Shown here piece by piece: positions 10,637-20,100 of a stretch of 64,000 nucleotides of DNA; position 1 is the first letter of the stretch; each line of letters begins with the position of its first letter. Made by a program: the position numbers and the translations under genes. The DNA is from a virus. The DNA is taken from positions 1 to 64,000 of the IMG/VR virus record IMGVR_UViG_3300042898_000786. One strand, given 5' to 3'. Under the pieces are notes generated by a model. The model saw nothing but the letters and a program-made list of their open reading frames with translations. It did not search any database and had not been told where the DNA came from.

Positions 10637-10644
10637 TATATTTG
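10637..10644 (+). promoter_or_regulatory. TAnnTTTG promoter element
   Basis: TATATTTG, 21 nt before the ATG at 10666, preceded by a T-rich stretch. Confidence 0.6.
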
Positions 10645-10665
10645 TATAACTAATTAGTAATCAAA

Positions 10666-11046
10666 ATGGCTGTAATCGCAACTGTAGATAAATTCGGGAT
10701 GACTTTCTCCGAAGCATATCATAAAATCACTCGTCTAACATACGAGTCAACCGACCAGAAAACATACATCTACGCGGCACCTGTGGCCGCTACCGTAGAT
10801 GCCGACGGTGCACCCGTGCCCACTATGCCTACGCCTCCCATGGAGACTTGGGTAAAGAAGAACTTCTGCCACATCGAGGTGGCTACCTACGCGACTGAAG
10901 AGACTCGTGAGAATCACTCTGAGCCTATCTATCGCACGCACCTTAACTTCGAAGCTATCGTTAGCGCCGAAGCCGCCGACATCATCGTTCAGGCATACGA
11001 GTACCTAAAGGCTCAGCCAGGATACGAAGATTCGGTAGACTGTTAG
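10666..11046 (+). CDS. Conserved-type phage protein of unknown function
   Basis: 126 residues, acidic, with a Pro-rich middle (PVPTMPTPPMETW). No motif recognised. It lies between tail genes and holin-like genes and has its own TAnnTTTG element, so a minor virion protein or an assembly protein is possible. Confidence 0.65.
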   Translation: MAVIATVDKFGMTFSEAYHKITRLTYESTDQKTYIYAAPVAATVDADGAPVPTMPTPPMETWVKKNFCHIEVATYATEETRENHSEPIYRTHLNFEAIVSAEAADIIVQAYEYLKAQPGYEDSVDC

Positions 11047-11080
11047 TCCTTTCTTTTCTTAATTTTAATTCTATTTTATT

Positions 11081-11356
11081 ATGGCTCAGATTTCTGAAGA
11101 CCAACTAACTAAGGCACGTGAAGTACGCGCCAAACAACAGCAAATCCAAATGGAGCTTGGGGCTCTGTACGTAAGCGAGAAAGACCTCGCCGCACGTCAG
11201 GAAGCTTTAGTCACTGAACTGCGTGCAAGCGGTGAGGAGATTCAAGTTCTTATGAAGGCGCTTTCTGAGGAGCACGGACACGGAAGCCTAAATCTTGATA
11301 CAGGTGAGTTCACCGTACAGGAGCAAGAAGCTGCACCAGCCCTCGAAAAAGAGTAA
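11081..11356 (+). CDS. Small coiled-coil protein
   Basis: 91 residues. Residues about 5-70 are a Gln/Glu/Ala-rich helix with coiled-coil character, followed by a GHGSLNLDTGEFTV segment. Small proteins with a similar GSLNxxTGEFT end occur in crAss-like phages, but the function is unknown. A terminator follows. Confidence 0.7.
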   Translation: MAQISEDQLTKAREVRAKQQQIQMELGALYVSEKDLAARQEALVTELRASGEEIQVLMKALSEEHGHGSLNLDTGEFTVQEQEAAPALEKE

Positions 11357-11380
11357 AATCACACCATTAAAGTGTAGTAT

Positions 11381-11407
11381 GGCCCCATCAGGGGCCTTCT
11401 TTTTTTA
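11381..11407 (+). terminator. Rho-independent terminator
   Basis: GGCCCC/GGGGCC stem with an ATCA loop, followed by a T-rich run. Confidence 0.88.
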
Positions 11408-11410
11408 TTA

Positions 11411-11418
11411 TACTTTTG
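11411..11418 (+). promoter_or_regulatory. TAnnTTTG promoter element, leaderless arrangement
   Basis: TACTTTTG ends 5 nt before the ATG at 11424 and directly follows the terminator. The start site should fall at or next to the start codon. Confidence 0.7.
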
Positions 11419-11423
11419 TATCT

Positions 11424-11642
11424 ATGAAAGAGTGGGTTAAGAAGCTATTAGGTAACGGAGATGAGGTATCGTCTAAGAGGGTCGTAGGACTCCTAGGCGC
11501 GTTAGTGCTGTTCGGCACCCTGATAGCTAACAGCTTCTCTCCTAAAGATATAGCCCCAAGTAAAGAGCTTGTAGAGGCCGTTGAATACTTAACTATAGCT
11601 ATGTTCTTCGGAACAGCAATAGAGAAGTTTGCAAAGAAGTGA
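11424..11642 (+). CDS. Holin-like two-TM membrane protein
   Basis: 72 residues. Two hydrophobic segments (about 21-38 and 50-66) are separated by a short polar loop with Pro and Lys. The N-terminus is basic (MKEWVKKL) and the C-terminus is basic (EKFAKK). Size and topology fit phage holins, which form inner-membrane pores to release endolysin. The start is the ATG just after the TAnnTTTG box; an upstream in-frame extension would run through the terminator and is rejected. The neighbour is another one-TM protein, as expected for a holin pair. Confidence 0.7.
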   Translation: MKEWVKKLLGNGDEVSSKRVVGLLGALVLFGTLIANSFSPKDIAPSKELVEAVEYLTIAMFFGTAIEKFAKK

Positions 11643-11654
11643 GACACATAAAAA

Positions 11655-11846
11655 ATGACTATCAAGATGAGTGCCGAGGATGTTAAGATTACCGCAATAA
11701 ATGGTGGTACTATGCTGGTATCTTTTACAAACATTGAGGCAACCTTGAAGATTATCCTTCTAGTGGGCTCTATCGTATACACATTCTATAAGATATACGA
11801 ACTATATCAGAGTCGCAAGGCTAGAAAAAATGGAGGAGAGAGCTAA
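11655..11846 (+). CDS. Small one-TM membrane protein, possible holin partner
   Basis: 63 residues. A single hydrophobic helix (about 30-46, LKIILLVGSIVYTFYKIYEL) is followed by a basic tail. It lies 12 nt after the holin-like gene and overlaps the next gene by 17 nt. It may be an antiholin or second holin component; this is inferred from topology and position only. Confidence 0.65.
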   Translation: MTIKMSAEDVKITAINGGTMLVSFTNIEATLKIILLVGSIVYTFYKIYELYQSRKARKNGGES

Positions 11847-12114
11847 GAACCTCCTTAAGAAGTACGGACTCTCTGGCGTCAATAAGGCCAAGAAGACTCC
11901 AACTCACCCAAAGAAGTCTCATATCGTTCTAGCTAAGGTCGGTGATAAGGTTCGTCTTATCCGATTCGGAGAGCAAGGTGCTAACACTGTAACTGAGAGC
12001 AATCCTACTGGTGCTCGTGCTGCAAAGCGTGCTAGCTTTAAGGCCCGCCACGCTAAGAACATCGCTAAAGGAAAGATGAGCGCCGCATACTGGGCGGATA
12101 AAACTAAGTGGTGA
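11830..12114 (+). CDS. Conserved basic phage protein (KxRLIRFGxQG type)
   Basis: 94 residues, strongly basic. It contains KVRLIRFGEQG and the C-terminal block RASFKARHAKNIAKGKMSAAYWADKTKW. Small proteins with this block recur in Bacteroidetes and crAss-like phages; their function is not known to me. The gene overlaps its upstream neighbour and immediately precedes the scaffold-capsid block, so a virion or assembly role is likely. Confidence 0.75.
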   Translation: MEERAKNLLKKYGLSGVNKAKKTPTHPKKSHIVLAKVGDKVRLIRFGEQGANTVTESNPTGARAAKRASFKARHAKNIAKGKMSAAYWADKTKW

Positions 12115-12115
12115 A

Positions 12116-12144
12116 TTTGCGTATTGATTATACGTATAACTTTG
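12116..12144 (+). promoter_or_regulatory. Promoter of the capsid gene block
   Basis: TTTG at 12116-12119, a 17-nt spacer, then TAACTTTG at 12137-12144. This is a good match to the Bacteroidetes consensus, upstream of the scaffold gene. Confidence 0.75.
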
Positions 12145-12167
12145 CCTGCAACTAAAATTAATTTATT

Positions 12168-13265
12168 ATGAGTGAGTTTGAAAAAAACATTGAAAACGCT
12201 TTAAAGGATATGGGTGTCAATTTTGTTGACGCTCCACCCGACGAAGTCACACCCGAATTACAGCCTCAGTCTACTGATTCTGTATCAACACTAACGGAAC
12301 CGACACCCGATGAGGTCGGAAGTTCTTTTAATAACTCTGTTCAGCCACAAGCTGTTTCAGAGCCCGCACCCGCTACAGATTCTTCTGAAGATATGAGTGA
12401 CGAGGAGTTCGAGAGTATGTTTGTTTCACACCTTAGCGAAAGGCTAGGGTTACAGCTTAACTCTTTTGACGACCTATCACTTCACCTCAAAGGAAATGAC
12501 GTGGCAGCAACCATCGACGAGCGAGTCAAAGTAATCGCTGACTTCGTGGCCGAGACTGGACGCAGCCCACAGGACTGGTTTAATTATCAATCGTTCAACC
12601 CATCTGAAATGGATGATTTGTCGGTTGTAAAAACACAGCTCTTGACTGATAACCCAGACTTGTCTTCCGGAGATGTCGACATCCTTATCTCACGCAAGTA
12701 CAAACTTGATGAAGATTCGTTTGATGAAGACGAAGTGAAGTACTCTCAGCTTCAGCTTAAGATGGACGCAAAAAAAGCTCGTGTAGAGTTAGAGCAGATT
12801 CGAGAAAACTTTAAACTACCAACAAAGCAAGATTACAGTGCTGAACCCCTTTTCGATGAGAATTGGATTAACACTATGTCTGCCGAGGTTGATTCCATTG
12901 ATGGGATTGACTTTGACCTTGGTGGTGATAAGACTTTCACGTTCGGCCTCGATGAGAAATATAAACCAACACTCAAAGAGAAGAACGCGAATCTAGAGCG
13001 CTACTTTGACGAGTACGTACGTAACGACGGCTCTTGGGATTTTGAGAAACTGTCACTGCATCGCTCCGTTATTGACAACGTCGACAGCATTGTCCGTTCT
13101 GTTTACCAGCAAGGTATTTCAGACGGCCAGCGCAAAGTTGTTGAGAACGCCGCGAACATTCAGTCTAACAATGTTCCTAACGTCGGAAGCGCACAAAACG
13201 TACCATCACTTCGTGAACAAGTTTCTAAGTATTTTAATACTGACGATATGATGAGAATTCGTTAA
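12168..13265 (+). CDS. Capsid scaffolding protein (putative)
   Basis: 365 residues, highly acidic, with a low-complexity Pro/Ser/Glu N-terminal third, helical middle segments and a short basic C-terminus (SKYFNTDDMMRIR). A position just upstream of the major capsid gene, acidic composition, helical character and a basic tail are the usual marks of phage scaffolds such as T7 gp9. They guide procapsid assembly and then leave. No sequence motif proves the role. Confidence 0.72.
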   Translation: MSEFEKNIENALKDMGVNFVDAPPDEVTPELQPQSTDSVSTLTEPTPDEVGSSFNNSVQPQAVSEPAPATDSSEDMSDEEFESMFVSHLSERLGLQLNSFDDLSLHLKGNDVAATIDERVKVIADFVAETGRSPQDWFNYQSFNPSEMDDLSVVKTQLLTDNPDLSSGDVDILISRKYKLDEDSFDEDEVKYSQLQLKMDAKKARVELEQIRENFKLPTKQDYSAEPLFDENWINTMSAEVDSIDGIDFDLGGDKTFTFGLDEKYKPTLKEKNANLERYFDEYVRNDGSWDFEKLSLHRSVIDNVDSIVRSVYQQGISDGQRKVVENAANIQSNNVPNVGSAQNVPSLREQVSKYFNTDDMMRIR

Positions 13266-13294
13266 CCCTAATCACAACCCCAAAAAACAAAAAA

Positions 13295-14677
13295 ATGGCT
13301 ATTACTACCGGTACTGGCTTTTACGGAACACCCGCAGTTGATGCGTTCCGCAAAGCAACCCCTGATAAATACGTTTCCCTAGGAGACTTTATCGACGAAA
13401 TCAACAAACCTGATAACCGCACCCAACTCGTTAAGTCGTTCGGCGCTCAAACTATCACTGGATTCCTGCAAATGACTGGAGCTGTTAAGGCTCAAGGAAT
13501 TGCTGACGAAGTTCAATGGTGGGAAGAGGCTCGCTTGCACGCCACTCAAGTAGCTGGTACTGCTACTATCGCTTCTGCTGCTGCTGGAGCTGCACAGACC
13601 ATTACTTTGGCTTCTAGTGCTTCCGTCAACATCCGCTTGAACGATATCCTTATGCTTCCTAATGGAAACCGCGTGTTTGTTGCCGCTATCACCGCCACAG
13701 GTGCTACTCCACAAGCTCAAGTTTACAACCTTAAGAATGCTACGCTTCCTACAGCCGCTGCCAACCTTACCCTACCTATCGTTGGTAACCTGTACGCTCA
13801 AGGTACAGACCAACCTAGTGAGTACTTGGAGAGCAACGTATTGAAGCGCACCAATCCTTATATGATTATCAAGGAGTCTTACAAAGTGACTGGTTCACAA
13901 GCCACCAACCTCGGTTGGGTTGAAGTAGCTCCTGGCGACTTCCGTTGGTTTATGAAAGGCGAGATGGACACGCGTCAGCGTTTCATCGACAAGCGTGAGC
14001 TTATGATGCTTTTGGGCCAAAAGGTTACCAATACTGCTGGAATTACTTCCGCTACTATCTCTGGTTCAGAAGGTTACTTCGATGCTATTGAGAATCGCGG
14101 TCTTGTTTCAGGTGGTCGTATTACTACGCTTGCCGAACTAGATGCTGTCGTTAAGGAGCTTGACCGTCAAGGTGCAGGTCCTGAATACGCTATGTATGTA
14201 GACCGTACTCAGGATTTTGCTATCGATGACCTAGTCGCAGAAGGTCTAGGTTCTTCTTTAACTTCTGGTGTCGCTACTCAGTTCGGCGCGTTTAACAACA
14301 GCGCTGATATGGCTATCGCCCTAGGGTTTAAGTCATTGAGCCGTGGAGGTTACACGTTCCACAAGCACTCTTGGAAGCTTCTTAATGACCCTACTATGTT
14401 GGGCATTACGAACAGTTCTGTTGAGCTTTCTCCATACGCTGGCGTAATGATTCCTCTTTCGACTGTTGTTGACGCCAAGACTGGCGACCGCAGCCCGTCT
14501 TTGGAAATCAACTACAAGGCTTCTAACGGCTACAGCCGTGAGATGGAGCACTGGTTGACCGGTTCTGTACTTGGTTCTTCTAATGCTACAAGTGATTTGG
14601 TTCAGTTTAACTACCGTTCTGAAATCGCTCTTGTAACTCGTGCCGCTAACCGTCACGTGGTCATCAAAAAGTCCTAA
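13295..14677 (+). CDS. Major capsid protein
   Basis: 460 residues, abundant-protein codon style, and directly after the scaffold gene. The N-terminus (YGTPAVDAFRKATPDKY, then VQWWEEARLH) and the central ENRGLVSGGRITTLAELDAVVKELD region resemble crAss-like major capsid proteins by eye. It should have the HK97-like fold and form the icosahedral shell. Hairpins follow the stop codon. Size, gene order and motif style make the call strong, although I could not compare structures. Confidence 0.85.
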   Translation: MAITTGTGFYGTPAVDAFRKATPDKYVSLGDFIDEINKPDNRTQLVKSFGAQTITGFLQMTGAVKAQGIADEVQWWEEARLHATQVAGTATIASAAAGAAQTITLASSASVNIRLNDILMLPNGNRVFVAAITATGATPQAQVYNLKNATLPTAAANLTLPIVGNLYAQGTDQPSEYLESNVLKRTNPYMIIKESYKVTGSQATNLGWVEVAPGDFRWFMKGEMDTRQRFIDKRELMMLLGQKVTNTAGITSATISGSEGYFDAIENRGLVSGGRITTLAELDAVVKELDRQGAGPEYAMYVDRTQDFAIDDLVAEGLGSSLTSGVATQFGAFNNSADMAIALGFKSLSRGGYTFHKHSWKLLNDPTMLGITNSSVELSPYAGVMIPLSTVVDAKTGDRSPSLEINYKASNGYSREMEHWLTGSVLGSSNATSDLVQFNYRSEIALVTRAANRHVVIKKS

Positions 14678-14715
14678 TCCTTAGGATTTTGGGAAAGGGG
14701 GGGCTCCGGCCCCCT
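14678..14715 (+). terminator. Hairpins after the capsid gene (attenuator or processing site)
   Basis: AATCC/GGATT with a TTTT tail, followed by a GGGGGG..CCCCC stem that lacks a clear U-run. They probably tune the high level of capsid mRNA relative to downstream genes. Confidence 0.5.
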
Positions 14716-14753
14716 CTAACTCCCAAACTTATTAACTATCAATTTCATTCAAT

Positions 14754-15578
14754 ATGTCAACTCAAAGAAAAGTCCGCACGGACGCATACGGTCCCACTGG
14801 ACCATTAACCCAATCAGAAGTCGAAAAGTCTTCTCAATCGCTGTCTCACGAAGCTCTTATCAAAAAGCTAGACACAGCATCACGCAAAACAAAAGTTTAC
14901 TCAGTAGTTAACGCCGGCGGAATCTGGTATAAGATTCGCAGTATTGCCACTACTAAAAACCCTATACGACAGATTCGTTTTTGCCCTAATGAGCCTTCTA
15001 TCTACGTAGATGAACAATCTCAGTACGCAATCTTAGAGGCTGTGGTGTTTCGCGAAGGAACGCTTATGGCTACGGCTGACCAGCCCAACCTTCAGGACTT
15101 TATGGATGCCCACCCTGACAATGTGGCCAACGGAGGCAGCTCTTTCTATGTTATTGATTTGGAGCACGACGCTGAAGATGAGCTCGATATTGAATTCCTT
15201 GTCCACGATGCTGTATCTATGGTCCGCGATACGGAGCTAGACGGTCTTTTACCTGTGGCTATGTTCTTAAACATTGACCCAAAGAAACCAAGTGTAGAGA
15301 TTCGTCGTGAGCTTTTAAGCCACGCTAAGGCCAACCCAAAGGCATTCATTGAGATGTTCGACAATCCTATTGTTAAGGTTAAGGCTATAATCATACAAGC
15401 TGTAGACTTCCAGATTCTAAAGATTAACTCTGAGAGTATGCGCTGGCACGACAATAACCAAGTGATTATCACGACTCCAGCTGGTCAAGATACTCTTGAT
15501 GTGATGGCTCGTTTCTGCCTCACTGACAAAGGTGCTCTTGTATATGCTGAGATTACCAATAGGCTTTCGAAGCTGTAG
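14754..15578 (+). CDS. Virion protein of unknown function
   Basis: 274 residues with mixed alpha/beta composition. It sits between the capsid gene and the connector-type genes, bounded by hairpins on the left and a terminator on the right. No recognised motif. Head decoration, head-tail joining or assembly are all possible. Confidence 0.7.
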   Translation: MSTQRKVRTDAYGPTGPLTQSEVEKSSQSLSHEALIKKLDTASRKTKVYSVVNAGGIWYKIRSIATTKNPIRQIRFCPNEPSIYVDEQSQYAILEAVVFREGTLMATADQPNLQDFMDAHPDNVANGGSSFYVIDLEHDAEDELDIEFLVHDAVSMVRDTELDGLLPVAMFLNIDPKKPSVEIRRELLSHAKANPKAFIEMFDNPIVKVKAIIIQAVDFQILKINSESMRWHDNNQVIITTPAGQDTLDVMARFCLTDKGALVYAEITNRLSKL

Positions 15579-15599
15579 TACTCATACTATATGCTTATA

Positions 15600-15631
15600 A
15601 GAGGGGTTGCAAGTGCGACCTCTTTTTTTTT
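15600..15631 (+). terminator. Rho-independent terminator
   Basis: GAGG..GTTGC pairs with GCGAC..CTC across an AAGT loop and is followed by a T8 or longer run. Confidence 0.85.
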
Positions 15632-15632
15632 G

Positions 15633-15640
15633 TAGATTTG
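15633..15640 (+). promoter_or_regulatory. TAnnTTTG promoter element
   Basis: TAGATTTG directly after the terminator and 17 nt before the ATG at 15658. Confidence 0.7.
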
Positions 15641-15657
15641 TAGCAAATTATGCATAA

Positions 15658-16386
15658 ATGGCTGGTGTTTACCAAGTATATACGATACTCAAAAACTTAG
15701 CGAATAAAGACGAGCAGGGCTTTGTGACGCCACAAGCTTTTAACACTTTTGCGCCCGTGGCACAACAGAAGCTTGTTAATGACTTGTTCTCTAAGTTCGA
15801 TACTATCAACGCTGCCGCGAGAAGGAATTCCTATCAGCCACAGGACGTATCTCTTGAGAAGCGTCTTAGAGAAGACCTTTCTTTCTTTCATAAGTCTGCT
15901 AAGTTGAGTCGAGTTGCTGCGGCTTTCACTCTGCCTACTGATTTTATGCGTCTTATAAGTGTTCGAACAAACGGAGCGTTCCTGCTTAATCAGTCAACCT
16001 CTGAGCCATTGGATGTGCTTCACGAAATCCACAAGCTTGACGACATCTTATCAAATGATATGCTGCGTCCCACCAGTGCCAATCCGCTAGCCGTTATGGA
16101 AAACGGAATTACGCTATACCCGAATGCGGTTTCAAATATAGTTATCTACTATTACAAAAAGCCTCAAGGTAAGCTTGCAACGACTGGAGCTAAGAGCGCA
16201 GGTAACCCAAGGTTTGGATACACTCTAGTAGGCACTAAGGAGGTATACTCTGCCGCGAACAGCATTGACTTTGAATTACCAGCCCATTACGTTCCAGACT
16301 TAGTCGCTGAAATTGCCAAAATGATTGGCGTAAGCATTAGTAGTGCTGACGTGTATAACTACGCAGTACAAGAAGAGAATAAGTAA
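15658..16386 (+). CDS. Head-tail connector/ring-type protein (putative)
   Basis: 242 residues. The N-terminus (VYQVYTILKNLANKDEQGFVTPQAFN) matches, by eye, a family of Bacteroidetes-phage structural proteins placed after the capsid gene. The remainder is beta-rich (LPTDFMRLISV). The stop overlaps the next start by 1 nt, so the two are probably made in step. Likely an adaptor or ring component of the short tail. Confidence 0.7.
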   Translation: MAGVYQVYTILKNLANKDEQGFVTPQAFNTFAPVAQQKLVNDLFSKFDTINAAARRNSYQPQDVSLEKRLREDLSFFHKSAKLSRVAAAFTLPTDFMRLISVRTNGAFLLNQSTSEPLDVLHEIHKLDDILSNDMLRPTSANPLAVMENGITLYPNAVSNIVIYYYKKPQGKLATTGAKSAGNPRFGYTLVGTKEVYSAANSIDFELPAHYVPDLVAEIAKMIGVSISSADVYNYAVQEENK

Positions 16387-17189
16387 TGGCAAGGAATATA
16401 GTAACACTGTCCCAGGTAATATCTAACTTCAAAATATTAAACGAAGCTGATAGTTACTGTGCTGGAACAAGCGACACCGTAATTAGAGCTCTTGCTCTAC
16501 GCGGAATCCGAGAGATGGGATTCGATATGATGAAGCGAATCCGTTCGCTACGTTTACCAGTAAACACCTCTCTGAGTACAGTAGACCTGCCGGATGATTT
16601 TGTTGACCTCACTAAGATTGGATACGTAGGACTTGATGGCCTAGTATATGTGTTCGGTGAGAATAAGAATATTAACTATTCACAATCATACGTTATGCCA
16701 ATGATTGATTCAGATGGCGATGGCGTGTACGACAGGGAGGATGATAAGGATTTATCTGGTTCGTCTTCAGGCATCCAAAGTGGTCAGGAGTCATTCTTAT
16801 TTAACAACTATCTGTACGGAAATACGTACGGAGCTCTGTACGGTCTTGGTGGCGGTCAGTATAGCGGTCAGTACCGACTAAACCTTGACCAGAACAGAAT
16901 TGAAATATTTCCCGCTGGAGGTGCTAACGAGGTTGTCATCGAATACATTGCCGACGAAGCCCGTTCATCTAATCCTAGTGTACACATATACTTAGAGCCA
17001 GCTTTAAACTCATACATATACTATAAGATTGTAGAGCGTAAGGCTATCGTCCCGTCTAACGAAAAGGCTAGGGCAAGGCAAGAATACTATAACGAAAAAA
17101 GAATTGCTAATTCAAGGATAAAAAGCTTTAGCAAGGAAGAGGCGCTTAAGACTATTCGCAAGAACTTCAAGCAATCTCCTAAGTATTAA
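16386..17189 (+). CDS. Connector/tail-tube-type protein with Ca-binding-like loop
   Basis: 267 residues. It opens with a helical adaptor-like segment (RALALRGIREMGFDMMKRIRS, then VDLPDDFVDLTKIGYVGLDG). That pattern recurs in podovirus head-tail adaptors and tail-tubular-A-type proteins. Around residues 107-122 is DSDGDGVYDREDD, a calcium-binding EF-hand or thrombospondin-3-like loop, so metal may stabilise the joint. It is tightly coupled to the previous gene, and the next gene starts 5 nt downstream. Confidence 0.7.
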   Translation: MARNIVTLSQVISNFKILNEADSYCAGTSDTVIRALALRGIREMGFDMMKRIRSLRLPVNTSLSTVDLPDDFVDLTKIGYVGLDGLVYVFGENKNINYSQSYVMPMIDSDGDGVYDREDDKDLSGSSSGIQSGQESFLFNNYLYGNTYGALYGLGGGQYSGQYRLNLDQNRIEIFPAGGANEVVIEYIADEARSSNPSVHIYLEPALNSYIYYKIVERKAIVPSNEKARARQEYYNEKRIANSRIKSFSKEEALKTIRKNFKQSPKY

Positions 17190-17194
17190 TAGGT

Positions 17195-20100
17195 ATGCCA
17201 GTACAGAAGATAACGCCTAGGAGTCTAAATCTAGATGATGACTTTCTTGTTGTTAAGTCAACCGAGATGGTTGATGCTTTCAATATTGAGATAGCATCTG
17301 ATGATGACGGAAATGCCAATGTCCTTAAGTCAATTCAAGGCAATACAGCTATATCATTTGCTGGAGGTTCCGCCTTGGCTGCTGGTACAAACACGGTAAT
17401 AGGCTCCGGTCTAAATACTGAGAAGAACGAGATTGTTTTCGCTATTTGGAACTCTAATAACGACCACAGCATATATCTATACTCAACATCAACAAACGTA
17501 TGTACGCTTGCTTATCGTGATGCTATACTTGGCTTTACTCAGGGCGCATTTGTAAAGTTTGACTTTATTGTATTGCAGAATGGAAATACCATAGCATACT
17601 TCACCGATGGCGTTAGCGAGCCTAAAAAGATTAATATCACTAAGGCTATTGGTGCATCTGGATACCCATACAAAATCGCTGGTGGTTACTCTTACAATGA
17701 TGACGAGAAGCTCTTAAGTATTGCAACTCTTCGCCAGCCACCTGTTGAGCCGCCAGTTGCATCTTTTGCAAGAGTTGGGAACGATGATGGATTTGTCTAT
17801 GATGAATACTTTCAGTTCGCATACCAGTATCTTTATGAAGATGGTGAGATATCTGCAATATCTCCGTACACCGAGCTTTCTTTAAACACATACCAACTGC
17901 TAGAAGACTACATTGGTTACGACACAAAGACTTACTATAATACGATAAACGTAACAGTTAAGCCCAGTCGCGGTGATGTATCTAAAATAAGATTACTCGC
18001 TCGTTCATCTGAGTCTCTTAGCTTTTTTGTTGTTGGTGAAATTTCAAACGACCGGACGGCCGGTAGTGCTGTAGTGGCATTTACCAATTCAAAACTTAGG
18101 GCATATGTTGCTGACTCAGAACAGAACAAGATGTATGACAACGTGCCCAAAAAAGCAAACGCTCAAGCCATCACATCTAACCGACTCGTGTATGGAGGAT
18201 ATACAGAGTTCTATGATAACATATCACCTAGTGTATCTATTTCTGAGATAGATTTTGCTGCCGGTACGAACGTACCAATCAGTGTAAACCCAACCACCGG
18301 CCAGAGCGTACAATACGCCCCGGCCGTTCCAACCGTTACGTCAAAGTTCAACATTGTAGTTGGAGACACTATGAACTTAATGCAGGACCAGAGTGAGGTA
18401 TTATTAGACTTTAGTGTATCTGGAGGTGCAAGTATTACTATCGGAAGTTCAGCTGTAGTACAACTCACACCTACTGAGTCAACTTATGATTTACTTCTAG
18501 GTAAGGTGGAGTTTGACGTAATTAAACGGTTTACCATACCAGCATATACGAGTCTTACTAGTCCAAGCCCTAGCATATATACCTACTTTATCAATAACAT
18601 TATCGGGAACTACGAAGTAGCTATCGGTGACGCTGAAGCTGATTTAATAACCTCAGGAGATAATCACGGTTTTAAAGGCACAGCCGTTGTAAATGTTTCT
18701 TTTGATGCTGTTAACTATGGTACTACTCAGGTTTCATTTATAGTTAAGATTGTTTCCGTAACGCTAGAAACCTATGAGGGCCGTGATGGAACAACTGGCG
18801 AGCCAATCCCAAGAGCTGATTTCATATCGTTTTCCCTAAACACGAATTTGCTCAATACGTCTTACGTTACAACGTGGGGTGGATTTAGGGCTTTTAGGAA
18901 CTACAACTCTCGCCAATACGCTGTTGCATCTAGCCGGTCTTTTAAGTCAGGCCAACGCCACAAGTTTGGCATTGTATACTATGATTTGTTTAATAGAAGC
19001 GGCGCTGTAAATGAAATTGGGGAGAAAGAGGTTTCGTTTATTTCGAATCGCCAGGGTGCCGCAAATGGTCCTGTAGCTCTGCAATTTAAGTTACAGCATA
19101 CACCACCTAGTTGGGCTAAGAAGTGGCAACTTGTGTACTCACCATTTTCGTCTTACAACTACAGCATACAGCATAGCGTAAGCGAAGCTTTTAGCAATAC
19201 AACAGATAGCTTCATTTACGTATCTATGAATACGCTTGAGGGCAAGGTATATTCTTATAAAGACTCTAAGGATGCAAAGCTTGATTATTCATTTGTAGAA
19301 GGAGATAAGCTTAAGATTGTTAGCTACGATGATGGAGTAGGCCGCACTTTTGTAGAATATGAATTTGATATTCTTGCGTACGAGTACTATGACGCAAATA
19401 ATACCCCAATCCCAGGTGCCATTAACCCTGACCGAAAAACAGGATGGTTTTTAAAGCTCAGGGATAATGTGGACGCCACTAATTTCGCAAAAAGTTTTGT
19501 TGCTGCGAGTTCAGACTCTTGGAATAATAAAGCTGTTGTTGAAATTTACAGACCAGCACGGGATAACGATTCTGTTATATATCGTGAAATCTCAGAGGTT
19601 TATGATGTGGTATTCAGTGGCGGCTCTTATAAACACAAAGGAGACCGTGATTTCTCTTATACTTGGACATCGGGGTCATCAAATATTACGGTACTTAATG
19701 GCATAGCCACTACCACTTTAGATATTAGGACTGGAGATACTCTAACTATTAGTCATACTGTATTCGGCTCGCCCGAGAGCTTTGAGGTCCGGGTTGGAAC
19801 CATATCTACATTCGGCTCAGATAAGACATTCTCCGTGACTAATGCTAATGTCGTTGGACAAGTTGGAGTCTCTATACCATCAAACGATAACTACTCGTTA
19901 GCAAGTATTACTGGACTATCTAACGCTATTGTTCAGACATCAAATGGTGATGTTTACTACAGGCCACGTAAAATGATATTTATCGTTGGATATCCCGGTA
20001 GCGGAAATCTAACGACTACCACTAATGATATATTCGTTGAGGATAACTCTATAAGTGACTTTAAGGTATCAAATGTTTCTGTTTTTGGCAGGCCCAATGC